A DNA stretch of 64,000 nucleotides from Macrotis lagotis (taxonomy: Eukaryota > Chordata > Mammalia > Peramelemorphia > Peramelidae), in NCBI RefSeq assembly GCF_037893015.1, contig NC_133666.1:156472498-156536497 (forward strand), written 5' to 3'. The position numbers and the translations under genes are program-made. A model generated the notes under the pieces. That model was not told the DNA's origin and did not search any database. It worked only from the letters and a program-made list of their open reading frames with translations. Within the stretch, counting starts at the first letter, position 1. Every line of letters begins with the position of its first letter. Shown one piece after another: positions 47,405 through 59,439 of this stretch.

Positions 47405-48350
47405 CTTATGCATGGAGAAGTGGCTCATCACCTCACACCTGGACTGCTGCAACAGCCTGTTGCTGGGGCTGCCTGCCTCAAGTCTCTTCCCACTCCAACT
47501 TATTCTCCAGTTCAGCTGCCAAAGTGATTTTCCTAAAGCACAGATAAGACCATGTAATCTCCCTAATCCACTAAACTCCAATGGCTACCTATTGGTTACA
47601 GATCAAAAATAAAAAGTTTCTATTTGGCATTCAAAGCCTTTTATTACCTAGACCCTTCCTGCCTTTCCATTCTTCTTACACATTATTCCCTAGCTCATAC
47701 TCATTGATCCAATGACACAAATCTCCTGGCTATTCCATGAATGAAACATTTCATTTCATGTCTCTGGGCATTTTCTCTGGCTGTCTCCCAAGTATGCAAT
47801 GTTGTCCCACCTCATCTCTCTCTCTAGGTTTCCCTGGCTTCTTTTAAATGTCAGCTAAAATCTCATCTTTGACAGGAAACTATTCTAAAATCCAGTGCTT
47901 CCCTTCCTTCAATTACTATTTTTTTTCCTATGTGACTAAAGAAGGTGCTGTAGAGTGCTTAGATCTTGGTTGGGCATCAGAGACACCTTGTTCAAGGTCA
48001 TCTACTGCATCCTAGGCTATTGCCAGTTGTTTTCATTTTTGCCTTTCCACTGAACTTTGATGACTCAGGAAGAGAGAGTGAGGCTGAAGATATGGTATAA
48101 CTCAACCTCACTTAAATCCAATTCATACCTAGGTCAAGATATCACTCATATGTTGCTGGACCTCTTCAAAAATGAAGGACAACAACAATTTTTGCTAAAT
48201 ATAACACATTTCACATTTGGTTACTTGATGTCTTTGAACTCTAAGGGAGGACCAGATTTTGCTTCTTTTTTAATGCCCTATACCTAGCACATGGTTTGTC
48301 ACATAATAGGCATTTCATAAATATGTATTTATTGACTCACTGACTCACTT
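47405..48350 (+). mobile_element. LINE L2 3' region, forward, interrupted
   Basis: 'cacacctggactgctgcaac', 'ccactaaactccaatggcta', 'gtttccctggcttcttttaa', then (after an insert) 'aatgccctatacctagcaca' and 'ataaatatgtatttattgac'. The insert at about 47935-48195 resembles the tail of the composite SINE at 30122 ('aaaaatgaaggacaacaaca'). Confidence 0.82.
47935..48195 (+). mobile_element. Diverged composite-SINE copy inside an L2
   Basis: 'gtgctgtagagtgcttagat' (head), 'ctcaggaagagagagtgagg', 'acctaggtcaagatatcact' and 'ctcttcaaaaatgaaggaca' run parallel to the 30122-30450 element. Older than that copy. Confidence 0.6.
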
Positions 48351-48867
48351 GCCTAGGATGATATAGTCAGTATATGTCAGAGAGATAGGACAGAAACCCA
48401 GGTCTTTGGGTAGGGGCCAACTCTCTATCCACTATTACCATATTGCCTCTAGCAATAAAAAAATCAGTGTTAATTAGTTCTAAGTTGGGTTGACTACTCA
48501 ATACTATTAAAATATCTAACTTGAATCCTCCCAATCAGTTGGTTTTGCCTTTAAATTAATTAAATCACAGATTCATTCAAGTAGAAGGGATCATAGAGAT
48601 CACAAATTCATAGGATCTCAGTTCTATCACTTAATGAGCTATGTAATGTTTTATGTCATTGAATTTCTCTGAATTTTAGTTTTTACAACCAGAAAGTGAA
48701 GATAATATTGTGAGGAAAATATTGAAAGTATTGTGGAACCACTCTCAATAATAGTTGAAATACCATGGAATAGTTGAAAAATCATGCAAAACAGAAAAGA
48801 CACTAAAAAATTTGAGAAGGGCAAATGTTCCAATTTTCAGAAAAAATTAGAACAGTCTACAAACTAT

Positions 48868-49050
48868 AATAATAGCAACTAACATTTATGTAGTGCTTAA
48901 ACATTTGCAAATGACTTTACATATGCTATCTCCTTTTATCCTATTACCCTGAAGGGAAAGGTGCTACTATTATTCACATTTTACAGATGAGGGAACTGAA
49001 GTACATACAGGGTTTAAATGTCTTTCCCAGAGTCACACAATCATCAAATC
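48868..49050 (-). mobile_element. MIR-like SINE, reverse
   Basis: 'agcaactaacatttatgtag', 'attcacattttacagatgag' and 'tttcccagagtcacacaatc' are the reverse MIR core. Confidence 0.75.
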
Positions 49051-50345
49051 ACACCTGAGTAGGCCAACAAGTTTGATTTCTAGGAAAATTCTAGGTGAGA
49101 TCATTAATGAAATAGTTGATGAACATCTAGTAAGAGAAGCAATCATTACAAAGAGACAGCGTGGCTTCACCAAGAACAGGTCACAGTAGAATAAAATGAT
49201 TACCATTAAACTAGTAATGGATGAGAAGAATACTGTGGATATGCCTACATAGAGTTTAATCACATTTTTGTTAAAGTATTACATATTATTCTTATGCAGG
49301 AAAAGTAGAAATGTGGAGATAGATCCAGCCTCAGGATAGTTAGTTATGATCTGTGCTTAGATGCAAACTCTATGACATTTGTATCATTGACCTGGATAAA
49401 GGTGTCACACTCAACAAACCTGCCAATGAAACTAAGCTGGTAAGAATAATATGCTTGATGAAAATCAAGATCCAAAAAGACTTTGGTGGACTTCAGCATT
49501 GAGCTGGATCTAATACAGTGAAATTCAGTGGGGATATATGTACACTTCACTAGTACATGGTTAGACAGCTGTTGGCTTAAACCTGATTGGAGGGTGTTAG
49601 TGGTGGATGTAAGCTCAAAATCAGTCAGAAGTGTGATGGGGTCAGACTAAAAAGCAAAGGCTGTCTTGGGCTGCATAAGGAGAGGCAGTTTCCAGGGAAA
49701 AAAAGGAGGTAATATAATCTTTCTTTTTTAAAAAAAAATTATGGCAATGGGATTAATTGACTTGTCCAAGGTCACATAGCTATGTAATTATTAAGTGTCT
49801 GACTCCAGGGCCAGTGCTCTATCCATTCCACCACCTAGCTGCCTCAATATAATCCTTCTGTATTCTGTCATATCTCAGAGTATTAGGTTTAGTTCTGGGC
49901 AACAGAATATTGGTAAACTGGAGAGCAACAGGAATGGTGAAGGATTTTGAGCTTATTTAATAAGACATCTATTGAAAACACTGGGGATGCTTAGTCTGAA
50001 AAAATGAGAACTGGCAGGAGTAGTTGGGAGGAAGGACCCCAGTAAAATACATGAAGGGCTATCTTGTGGAATAGGGATTAAGCTTGTTCTGTTTGCCTCT
50101 AGAGGCCAGAACCAGGAGGGATGAAGATCAATTGTCAAGGCACATTTTGGCCTGAAATCAAGAAAAACTTTTAGAAGTTCCCCAAAGTGAAATGAGGTAC
50201 ATCAGGGGTTAAAAGGGACCTCTCTGGAGTTCTTTCAGGCAGAGGTTAGATGACCTTTTGTCAGGGATATTATAGTAAGCATTCTCTTCATGTATAGGTT
50301 AGAGTAGATGACTATTAAATTCCTTACCAACTCTCAAATTATGTG
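49051..50345 (+). mobile_element. LINE L3/CR1 3' half, forward, SINE-interrupted
   Basis: Sense sequence of a CR1-clade (L3-type) LINE. A reverse-transcriptase-like stretch near 49095-49190 translates to KRQRGFTKNRSQ (family QxGFxxGRS). Then 'gacctggataaaggtgtcac', 'atccaaaaagactttggtgg', 'tacatgaagggctatcttgt', 'ccagaaccaggagggatgaa' and 'gatgaccttttgtcaggga' follow the known 3' order. It ends near 50345. Stops are abundant, so it is not active. A CORE-SINE sits inside it at 49727-49846. Confidence 0.82.
49727..49846 (-). mobile_element. CORE-SINE, reverse, nested in L3/CR1
   Basis: A-rich/T-rich edge, 'gtccaaggtcacatagctat', 'aattattaagtgtctgactc', 'cattccaccacctagctgcc'. The internal portion between 'gtgtctga' and 'ctccagggcc' is deleted by about 30 bp relative to other copies. 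aatataatc flanks both sides. Confidence 0.88.
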
Positions 50346-50561
50346 ACTGATTTTATCTTTTACTAAACCAAGGGGGAGGGGGACGTATAGTCTTCTGTAA
50401 CTCAATCATTCCTCATCTCTGCCAAGGGATTATCAAGGCAGATGAACAATCAATAATTTTGCTATAGTCATTAGTATTTAAGATAGATTTTTTTCAATCC
50501 CCATTCAGTATCACAGTGGATATCTTTTCCACATTTTTAGCAACTCTTTTTAAATTTTTAT

Positions 50562-50698
50562 TTATTTTAGTCAATGGGGTAAGTGACTTGCCCAAGGTCA
50601 CACAGATAGCCAATTATTAAGTGTCTGAGGTCAAATTTGAACTCAGGTCTTCCTGACTCCAGGGCTGGTGCTCTATCCACTGTGCAACTTACCTTCCC
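50562..50698 (-). mobile_element. CORE-SINE, reverse
   Basis: 'aatggggtaagtgacttgcc', 'caaggtcacacagatagcca', 'ttgaactcaggtcttcctga', 'ctctatccactgtgcaactt'. The head end is diverged (cttaccttcccc). Confidence 0.85.
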
Positions 50699-50699
50699 C

Positions 50700-51760
50700 T
50701 CTTTTCTACATTTTTAAAGACCATCTGAAGAATTTACTATTTTTATAAATGGAGTAAGAAAACAGCACATTACTCTTTACAGTAACTATAAAGTTTTGCA
50801 TATTCCTATGGGTATGTCTAGTGAGGTTTTATATTAGAAAGGAAAAACTTCCCCAGGCTATATTAACTAGACTTTTATTTAAAATGCCTAGCTGACCCAT
50901 TCAGAAGGTCTAGCAATAATTATTGCTCAAGATCTAATATCCCAAATAAAAATGGCTAACAGAAAACTGTATAATGCCTCTAGTCTTGGTAAGAAAAAAA
51001 TAACAAAACAAAAAAATAAAGACCTTAAGAATTGGCTTCTTTTTAATATGTGCAAATGTTGATGTCCTTGATAGGAAATGTAATAGTGTGTATTTTAAGC
51101 TCTATAGGCATTCAAGAAAGCTATTTTGTTATCAGTTACTAATAACTAAGGAAAGAAAAAGAGCTCAGTTCTAATTGTTAGGATTAATGAAAGAATTATA
51201 AATGAGGCTCTGTTTAATCAGTGTAGTAATTGTTCTTTCTAAGTACCTTAGTCACAATATATAAGTGAAGATTGATCAACATACTCATTAGTGATTTTAC
51301 TTATATTGTCAATCCTAGTCATTTGTTTATTTGAGCTAAACTCTCATTCTTATTAGTACCTGCCAATAAAAGATAATGCTCTCAAGTTTCACAGATGCAA
51401 ATAAATTGTTTGTTTCCTATCAGAGGAAATGGTGGTAATGACTTAAGACCCTACTTAAATGAAGATATACTGGCCATTTAAAAGAACTAAAGAGAGTACC
51501 CTACCTGATAAATTGCTGAATGCACATCCCTCTTTCTAGACATTAGCTGAATTTATACATAAATATTTATTTAAATCCTGAACTTATAAATAGCAAACCA
51601 GTTATTTCGTTTTCTTATAGCCATTGTCCAAGACTTCAGATTCAACAGCTTATTAGAAACAATGATGTAACTATACTACAATTGAACTATGAAGTATAAA
51701 GGGGATAGAGCGGAAGGAATTCTTTTCCTTATTTGAAAAGTAATAACAATAATCATCATC
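50700..51760. other. Intron interior, unmarked
   Basis: AT-rich, no exon or clear repeat recognised. Confidence 0.4.
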
Positions 51761-51764
51761 AACA

Positions 51765-52015
51765 TCACTATTTTTACTGTAAACCTCATACCATTATATG
51801 AATGCCAGAAATAATAATTTTTTTCTTATTACTAGCATTCATATGCCATTTTAGTGTTTGTATTTTATTTTCACAACAACATCATTTCCATTTTGTTAAT
51901 GAAGAGACTGAGGTTAGACAAAGGTTAAGTGACTCGCCCAAAGTTATGTAGATATTAAGTATCTGATGTCAGATTTAGACTCAGGTCTTCCTGATTCTGG
52001 GGCTCAGTTCTAAGT
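51765..52015 (-). mobile_element. MIR-like SINE, reverse
   Basis: 'ttgttaatgaagagactgag', 'ggttaagtgactcgcccaaa' and 'agactcaggtcttcctgatt' are the reverse MIR core and head. Confidence 0.75.
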
Positions 52016-52019
52016 ATAC

Positions 52020-53200
52020 GGAAAAAGAAAGATGAAGAAGGAAGAGAGAAATATGTAATATATAATACAGAAGGGTATGGATGTGGATATGTGTTATGGA
52101 AGGGGGGGAGGAGAGGTTTAGAGAAGAAAGGAATTACTTCAGTAAGGGTCAAGCTGACCGATTCTTCTGGGTTCTTGCTATGCCTCTTAGTTACCACAGC
52201 AATATTAGGCTAAGAGAGCATAAGGTTATCAAGCAGAAAACTGAATTAATTCTGTTGAAAAAGTGACTAGCATCCTGAAGTCATAGCTACACTCTATACC
52301 TATACAATTCTGGACTTACTGTATAATTTTTGGGATAGTAAAGTATACAGTAGCAGTTATAGAAAAATTCCCCCCCCCCCAAAGTCACCATACAATTTTA
52401 ATAAAGTAGAAGGCTCTGCTCCCAAGGTAGCTATAGAAAGATTAGTAACTTCTCATCAAAATGAAGGAAAAGAAATGATAGATATTTTTAGAACAAATAA
52501 TAAACAAGTTAAGAATTTACAGATTTATGTTTAAACAACTCTCATTTCATGAAGCAATAAAAAAGGTTAGGTATAAACTGCTAGATTTATTGAATGTAAC
52601 TAAAAGTAGCTTATTTCCAAATAGAATCTATGAATGGCTAAGAACCAAGAGTAGAACCATGCCCACCCAGAGGAACTATTCCAACAATATGCTGACACTG
52701 AAAAATAAAACAAAAGGCTTAATCATGTAGAATTCTTTATAGAAAAGAAGGATTTACAATGGTGATTCCGAATCACATTGTCACCACCAGAAATAACAAA
52801 AAAGTTATTCTTATAGAACTTGCACTTGATCAGTGATGATTATAGAATGAAGTGGTGGACACTGTGTAACATAACTGCAGGTTCCAAAAATATACAATCT
52901 AATGGATACCTAGAGAGATACAATTAGACACCTAGAGTTATTCACCAGAAGTTCACTAACCTTTCTAAATGAACAGAAAAGAAATTCCAATATTTCAAAT
53001 CTCCAGATGCCCCAAAATAGCACTTCAGATTTTGGCAAATGAAACTGAATTGTAGCATCATTAGAGGTACAACTGTTACCTATAACTGCCCAGACATAAC
53101 ACTCATCCTTAAAAATTTTAAGAATAATGCCCATTTTCCAAAATGAGTAACCACAACTAAATGGAAAAAAGACTTGGAAAACATAAAGACTCACCAGAAG
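52020..53200. other. Intron interior, unmarked
   Basis: C run at 52371-52380. No exon or clear repeat. Scattered purine-rich sequence could be very old LINE. Confidence 0.35.
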
Positions 53201-53206
53201 AAATGT

Positions 53207-53390
53207 AAACTAAGTGGGAATAGGGGGCAGCTAGGTGGCGCAGTGGATAGAGCACCAGTCCTGGAGTCAGAAAGACCTGAGTTCAAAATCTGACCTCAGA
53301 CACTTAATAATTACCTAGCTGTGTGACCTTGGGCAAGTCACTTAACCCCACTGCCTTGCCCCCCCCCAAAAAAAACTAAGTGGGAATAGG
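53207..53390 (+). mobile_element. CORE-SINE, forward, perfect 18-bp target duplication
   Basis: SINE body 53225-53372: 'gggcagctaggtggcgcagt', 'ctggagtcagaaagacctga', 'ttaataattacctagctgtg', 'tgggcaagtcacttaacccc', then a C/A-rich tail. Identical aaactaagtgggaatagg at 53207-53224 and 53373-53390. It retains the CpG in GGTGGCGCAG that most copies here have lost, a sign of recent insertion. Confidence 0.97.
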
Positions 53391-53714
53391 ACATTGTTGT
53401 TGTCCTATCTGCCCCTGCAATTGGGCTGAAAATGCTTTTAGTGATCACAGAAGATGGGCTTTCATGCCAGTTCACTAAATTAATATTATTAGGAAATTGC
53501 CTTTAGCTTGTTTTTAAGTATCATCAAAAAGATAATAATGAAATTGCTTTTGATAACACATTTATATTTAGATGTATAAAAGTAATATAAATACAAATTC
53601 ATAATGTGTGTATTATATATGTGCACATATATGTGATATACACATATCATATGAATGTATATGAGTGTATATGTATATATGTGTACATATATACACACAC
53701 ATATAAATATGTTA

Positions 53715-53995
53715 TTTCATGTGATCTTTACAACCTGAGAGATAAATGTTATTATTAATTTTCATTTTACAGATAAGGAAACTAAGGCTTAGAGGGGTTG
53801 TTACTAACTTTATTTTTGAACCTAGAGAAATGAATAAGTCTTTCTGGGCCTCAATTTTTTCATTTTCAAAATGGGGAATTAAGGTTGGCCCTGATGACTT
53901 CTAAAGTTTCTTCAAATTCTAAATCTATGACCCTATGATTTACCCAGAGTCACATAGTTAATAAGCATTCGAGGTGGGATTTGAACCCAGGACTT
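53715..53995 (-). mobile_element. MIR-like SINE pieces, reverse
   Basis: 'ttcattttacagataaggaa' and, after about 130 bases of MIR-3'-like sequence in the other sense ('tttcattttcaaaatgggga'), 'acccagagtcacatagttaa' and 'gggatttgaacccaggactt'. This suggests one MIR inserted into another. Confidence 0.6.
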
Positions 53996-53999
53996 CTTA

Positions 54000-54890
54000 A
54001 TTTACATATATGTATATACATATATATGCATATGATATCGGATGTACACACATATACAAAAAGAGATCATGAGTATATTAAAAAGCTACAAAAAATAGCA
54101 ATGAAAACTACTCTTATTCATATTCTGTCTATATGCCAGTTCATATACATGCCAGTTCTGTTACTACCATTTGATAGTTAACTGCAAAAGACAGGTTTTG
54201 CCTTGGTTGCCTGGATCATAGGAATCAAACTCAACTGTCACGTCAACTTATGGAAACAGAACTTTGTGAGTTATGGTTCCTGAAAAACTAGTCCTTGGAG
54301 ACCAAAGTGCTCATTCATTAATCAAAAGATGATTCTTATTCTGATTTTTTTCAGTAATATAAATATTTGTAGCATTATTGATTTACACATAATGTGACTA
54401 TCAAACAGTACAATGGAATGTTTCCTTTAATAAATATCACCCCACAAAATCCAGGACCCACTTGTGAACAAATTCCTTATAGCCCTACCATTCATATGAT
54501 TACCAGGAAGGAATACTGAATTTTTCCTTTATTGAAATGCTCTTTATCTGGTTAGCATAGAAGAGCAGGGAAAAAAAATAAACCAAAGAGACAGAGATTT
54601 AAAAAAAAATCTGGTTTGAATCTCAATTCTGATTCTTAATATATCATGACTTAGTCTGAGTTCCAATTTCTTCATCTATGAAATGGTGATAATAATAATA
54701 CATACATACATATATGTATGTATACATAAGTACTATTTTTCACAAAAGTTTGTTGTAAGCAAAGTGTTTTTAAAATACTGTAGAAACTGAATTCATAATA
54801 TCATTAATTTGCAGCAGCCATTTCTTCACTTTCCCAATGAAAATTTTAAGAAAGATGTGGACATTTTTGAAAGATATATTTAAAAGTAGG
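54000..54890. other. Intron interior, AT-rich
   Basis: TATG/CATA-rich stretches (54002-54060 and 54695-54730). No exon recognised. Confidence 0.4.
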
Positions 54891-54894
54891 AAGA

Positions 54895-55065
54895 AGTTGG
54901 GGTCACATAATGACCCTAGAGATTGTCCATCCAAAATCTCTTATATTACAGATGAAAAATTAGGGCCAGAGAGGCTCATGTGACTTTCTAAGATCACAGT
55001 TAATTAATAGTGGAGTGGGGACTCAGGTATCTTGCATCTCTTTGTATTTTTGTACTTTCCCTGCC
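54895..55065 (-). mobile_element. MIR-like SINE, reverse
   Basis: 'ctcttatattacagatgaaa', 'ggccagagaggctcatgtga' and 'ttctaagatcacagttaatt' match the reverse MIR core. Confidence 0.6.
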
Positions 55066-55069
55066 ATGC

Positions 55070-56515
55070 TACAAAAAGAGCCATGAGACTGAGACTGCAT
55101 GAAATCAAACTACATAATGAATAGCAGTACAATTCATCAGTCAGTAGATTCGATTGACTCAAGTGGCTTTTCTCCCAATTGTTTGGTCAACCAACAGCTT
55201 CTCAAGGGACAAAGATAGTGTAAAGTGGGAAAAACTGGCAAAGCACACTATCTCCTCCTTCTTTGACTGCCATTAGAAGTTTCTGCTTTCTCATCTCTTT
55301 GGCAAGTTCCACTGTGAACAGGCAGGTGATGAAGTAATTGCATCCTCTGAGACATCATTTGTCAAAATGAGGAAAACCAGTAGCCATCACCCAGAAGATG
55401 AATCATAACAGATCACTAAAAACTATGTTACCCATGTTTAAAGACCATAAGATCATTAAAGTTAATTTTTATAAAGATAAAAATCAGGTCTTGTTAATTT
55501 TTTAAGAAAATATATGATGGACAGAACACAAGCAAAATAAATAAAGGAATTTTCCTTTGTCCTATCTCAAAGAAAAATATGTATTGAAAAAATACAATCA
55601 GACAAAGCACATCGAAATGCCTGCTTGTTGAAGAAAGAACTTGTCTGTGTTGAATTCATTAGAAAATTACTCAAAAATAGTTTTTGTGAAAATATTTTCC
55701 TTGTTCTACTTCCAATGTCAGCATTTTCACAGGTTATCTGGTGCATAAGTGATTTGTGTTTAGTTAGAATGGTTGAACAGAATTCAATATTGTGACAATT
55801 ATTTTCTCCTTTCGTATTTTTTCTTAATAATGATACCTTCAAAATATTTTTGCACTTTTTTCCAGATTATATCATATAAGAATCCCTAATGTTCTTGAGT
55901 TCAAATGAAATAATATTTGCAAAATGCTTAGCACAATGCTTAGAACATAGTAGATGCTAAATAAATATTTGTTCCCTTTCCTTCCTTCTGAAATAACAAC
56001 CTGAAAACTGATAATCTGAGACAAAGAATAAAATGAAACAAAACCAAAAAAAAAAAAACAACCTCTTCAGCTAGACTTTAATTTCAATATTTTTCTAAAA
56101 CAAGCTAAGGATGCTTCACCAACTGGCTTCAAAAAGTATGCTTTTTTATATTATTTTACTGTTGCTTTTCAATAACTTTAAAATAATTAGAAACATTGAT
56201 CATTATGCATAATGAATATGACTTACAAAATCTATATCCATTAGATGAAGAAGGCCAAATGTCTTTTTACTTACTGTACTTAAGTCTCAAAGTAGTTATG
56301 GGCTTTCTTCCCTCTTCATATGTAAACCTAGCCAAAAATCTCTCCAAAGTTGTGTATAATAGTAAGTATTTAAACAAGCAAAGTAAAGTGGAAAACTGAA
56401 CCATTTACCTCTATTATTCACACTAAGAATAAACAATGACTATAAAAAAGGACGCTATCAAGTATACTAGAATGTATTCTAGGATTGGTGATAGTGATCA
56501 GTTTCTTTGGATCAT
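55070..56515. other. Intron interior, mostly unmarked
   Basis: A MIR/L2-like 3' end occurs at about 55905-55980 ('aaatgcttagcacaatgctt', 'agatgctaaataaatatttg'). Nothing else recognised. Confidence 0.4.
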
Positions 56516-56519
56516 AAAG

Positions 56520-56700
56520 CATTAGAGATTTGGGACTGGAATGGACCTTAGAGGGGATCTAGTTCAGCTTTCTCTTAAGAAAATTGACCCAGAAATTTAT
56601 GTGATTCATTCCATACTACATAGTTAATAAAATAATAAAGAGCCAGGATTTAAACCCAGTTCTTCTGACTTCAAATCTATTACTTTCTTCATTAGGCAGA
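56520..56700 (-). mobile_element. MIR-like SINE, reverse
   Basis: 'aatggaccttagaggggatc', 'agccaggatttaaacccagt' and 'tcttctgacttcaaatctat'. Confidence 0.55.
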
Positions 56701-56717
56701 GAGGGGGATGCAAGGGA

Positions 56718-56935
56718 TATGGTGCTAGACCTGGAATCAGGAAGACCTGAGTTTGAATCCTGCCTGCCTCAGAAACCTCTCAGTGGTGGAATCCTGGGCA
56801 AGTCACTTCATCTTTATCTATAAAATCTGGATAGTAATATCACCTACGTCATAGAGTTGTGATGAAGATCAGGTGAAAGTGTATAAAGCACTTTTCTTAA
56901 AGCACCACATAAATGCTAGCTATTACTAATAACTA
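56718..56935 (+). mobile_element. MIR/MAR-like SINE, forward
   Basis: 'gcaagggatatggtgctaga', 'aatcaggaagacctgagttt', 'cctgggcaagtcacttcatc', 'tcatagagttgtgatgaaga' and 'gtgtataaagcacttttctt' in the expected order. It is arranged back to back with the preceding reverse copy. Confidence 0.75.
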
Positions 56936-57416
56936 TGATAACAACTATCATCATCATCATCCTTGCCATTGTTGTCCCAAATCACTTTTGTCAGTCCAAT
57001 TTAACAATTTGCCTCTATTGATCATCAATTAATTAACATGGTTATTCTTTCACATTCCAGGGATAGTGGGCTTCTGCAAATTTTTAGTTCTTCTTGCCTC
57101 TTTCTTTCTTTTATTAACTGAATAAGTTTACTCATTGAACAAGTGAATTTTGAAAGGTAACCGAAATAAAAAAGGAAAAAATAAAAATATGTTTGGAGAT
57201 GATTGGAGGGGGAAACAATAAAAATGACTGTGCTTTCCACAATTTGTTTTTTTTAAAACAACATAGTGGACATTTTTCTTGACCACTGTGGATCACAGCA
57301 AATGAATGCCACAGACCATTGTGGTAAAAGAAAAGAACTATCAGTGAACCAGAAAGAATCCCCATCGAAAAATAATGAGGTGGCACAGTTAAACTGGAGC
57401 AAAATTATTTTTACAG

Positions 57417-57419
<3 letters not shown>

Positions 57420-57462
<43 letters not shown>
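57420..57462. repeat. (TA)n microsatellite
   Basis: About 20 TA units. Confidence 0.97.
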
Positions 57463-57464
<2 letters not shown>

Positions 57465-57465
<1 letters not shown>

Positions 57466-58057
57466 TATATTTATATAATATGTCTACATATCTATAATTT
57501 GAGATTTTTATGCTCAGAAATGATAATCTGTTATAGACAACACCACAATGAATTCCTTTGGGTTATGGTCATAGAGTCAGCAAAGATATGATTCCATATA
57601 TAAGAAGCATATTTGTTTTGGCCACAAATACATATGCTTTAATCTATTCAAATTAATAGTTTTGGGTGGGGTAGGATTAGAATATGGATCCTTAGCTCAC
57701 TGTACTTTCACTTTTTTTCCTAGTTAGCTTAAACATATAGCTCTCAAAGAAAGATTATGAGTTTCATCACCAGACTCAGAATGGCAAGATAGGCAGAAGG
57801 TCTGCTATTAACTTCATAAATCCTCAAAGCAAAAAACTCACATCACTTGTGATCTCAAATAAATGCATGCTTGCTTATCTGCAGAAAAGCAAGTTTTCAT
57901 TATAGTTATACCAATACATTTCACATTTAATAAGATACCTTATAAGAAGAATCACATACATTTTAGTGGAAAAGGTTTTTTAAATTTAATTAATTTATTT
58001 AAATAAGATTTATTACTTGAAATTGAAAAAGAAGGATAACTTATAATACCAGCCTAC
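57465..58057. other. Intron interior next to the first visible SNCAIP exon
   Basis: Unmarked AT-rich sequence; a short TTTAATTAATTTATTT run lies at about 57984-58000. Confidence 0.4.
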
Positions 58058-58171
58058 CTGTCCATAGCAGCCTGCATAGTGAATAAGACTTGGGAAATCC
58101 TTTGAACAACTTAATTCTGCTATAGCTTCAGTTTCACTCACCATCCATCGTACACATTCAAGCTGGCCATT
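58058..58171 (-). CDS. SNCAIP: SNCAIP (synphilin-1) internal coding exon, ankyrin region
   Basis: Synphilin-1 is a cytoplasmic scaffold protein that binds alpha-synuclein and is found in Lewy bodies. This 114-bp exon encodes 38 residues starting NGQLECVRWMVSETEAIAEL and ending IHYAGCYGQ, which match the ankyrin-repeat part of mammalian synphilin-1 as I remember it. The acceptor reads ACCATTTAG and the donor CAG|GTAGGC, both on the minus strand. The exon is phase 0 at both ends, so it could be skipped without a frameshift. It is the first SNCAIP exon seen in this window; the exon before it (the family's 'LTPAGLAIK' segment) is not recognisable between 58172 and 64000. The downstream intron is about 13.4 kb. 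Confidence 0.96.
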
Positions 58172-58339
58172 CTAAATGGTGAAGAAAGGTTAGACATTAA
58201 AGTGGTTTTTAATCTGAAAAAAATTACACAAATAGTAAACTTAGTTCTGGAAGAAATCATTTGTGAACAATGACTTTTGCATGTGGCTTAGTTTATTTAC
58301 AAGACTGTTAAGCTTGCTTTATGGTATTGATCATATTTC

Positions 58340-58515
58340 ATAGCATTCAGAGCCAAAAAATACATTAAAGAACAGAGTCCAACCCTCTCATTTTATAGTT
58401 TAGTGAACTGAGAAAAGACAGACAAAGAGACTTTCTAAAAATCACTCTTGTGATAAGTGGATTTATACCAAGGTCCTCTTATTCAAAGGTCCTCGTATAC
58501 TAAAACCAGAATTTC
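58340..58515 (-). mobile_element. MIR-like SINE, reverse, diverged
   Basis: 'ccaaccctctcattttatag', 'tttagtgaactgagaaaaga' and 'ttataccaaggtcctcttat' resemble the reverse MIR core. Weak. Confidence 0.45.
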
Positions 58516-58929
58516 TTGTCATTGTAACATGGCTGTAGGTAGGTATGTGAATGGGATTGTCTTACAATATCTTGCTCTAATACCTATCTTAATCTTTCTT
58601 TAATTTTGATTTCTTTATCTCTCTGCACAACTTCCATTAAAATACATATTCCCTCAAACACTTAGAAATTTATGAACTATTTCCATCATTAATCAGTCAT
58701 ATCTATAACTTATTGCTTATTGTATGGAAATAAAATATTTCATTACCATTTTTTCTTGACAAATATATTTCATTAAATGCCCTTTTTTATTACTCAAGAT
58801 ATACCAAAGGGTTTTCTACCTACATTGTTATTAAGTATTTAGGGATTCTTTAAAATAGCAAGTGTTGTCACAAAAAGAAGATAATGCTTATAGTAAATAT
58901 TATGGAAACCAAAGTTGAATCAACTATAT

Positions 58930-59172
58930 ATAAGGAATATATATTCTTCATGTATATATATACATATGAATATATAGCATGTAAATGTATATATGAGTAT
59001 AGGAATATTTTATATATAAATGAATTAGGTATGTATAATTATATATCAACAAGAATATATGTATATGTATGCACGTGCATATACTTGTATATATATATGT
59101 GTGTGTGTACATACAAATACATGCATATAAATATATAGAGACATATATTGCACACATATATATGTGTGTGTG

Positions 59173-59211
<39 letters not shown>

Positions 59212-59250
59212 AGAGAGACAGAGAGAAAGAAAAAGAGAGAGAGAGGAAGC
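58930..59250. repeat. TATA/TGTA-rich block with (GT)n and (GA)n
   Basis: AT/TG-rich alternating sequence from 58930. It leads into about 24 GT units (59163-59210, one C interruption) and a short GA run (59211-59247). Several false reading frames on both strands come from it. Confidence 0.93.
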
Positions 59251-59439
59251 ATGCACATATATACATACACATATAATATCCCTCCATCCCAATCTCTCTT
59301 TTAAGAGAATGGATATTTTGCTGTTAAAATGTTTTACTGATAAGGGATATTAAGGGGTTCTGAAACAACACACCATAAAAGAAGTCTTCCTTCACCCTTT
59401 TGATTAGGGATAATTAATAATTCATAATAATATTTTATT

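Noticed and set aside
49095..49190. Endogenous retrovirus pol
   Set aside because: The RT-like GFTKNRS motif and the 3' sequence fit a CR1/L3 LINE; there are no LTRs, primer-binding site, gag or env anywhere in the window.
58884..59353. Several Thr/His/Tyr- or Val/Cys-rich frames
   Set aside because: All come from the TATA/TG/GA low-complexity block.
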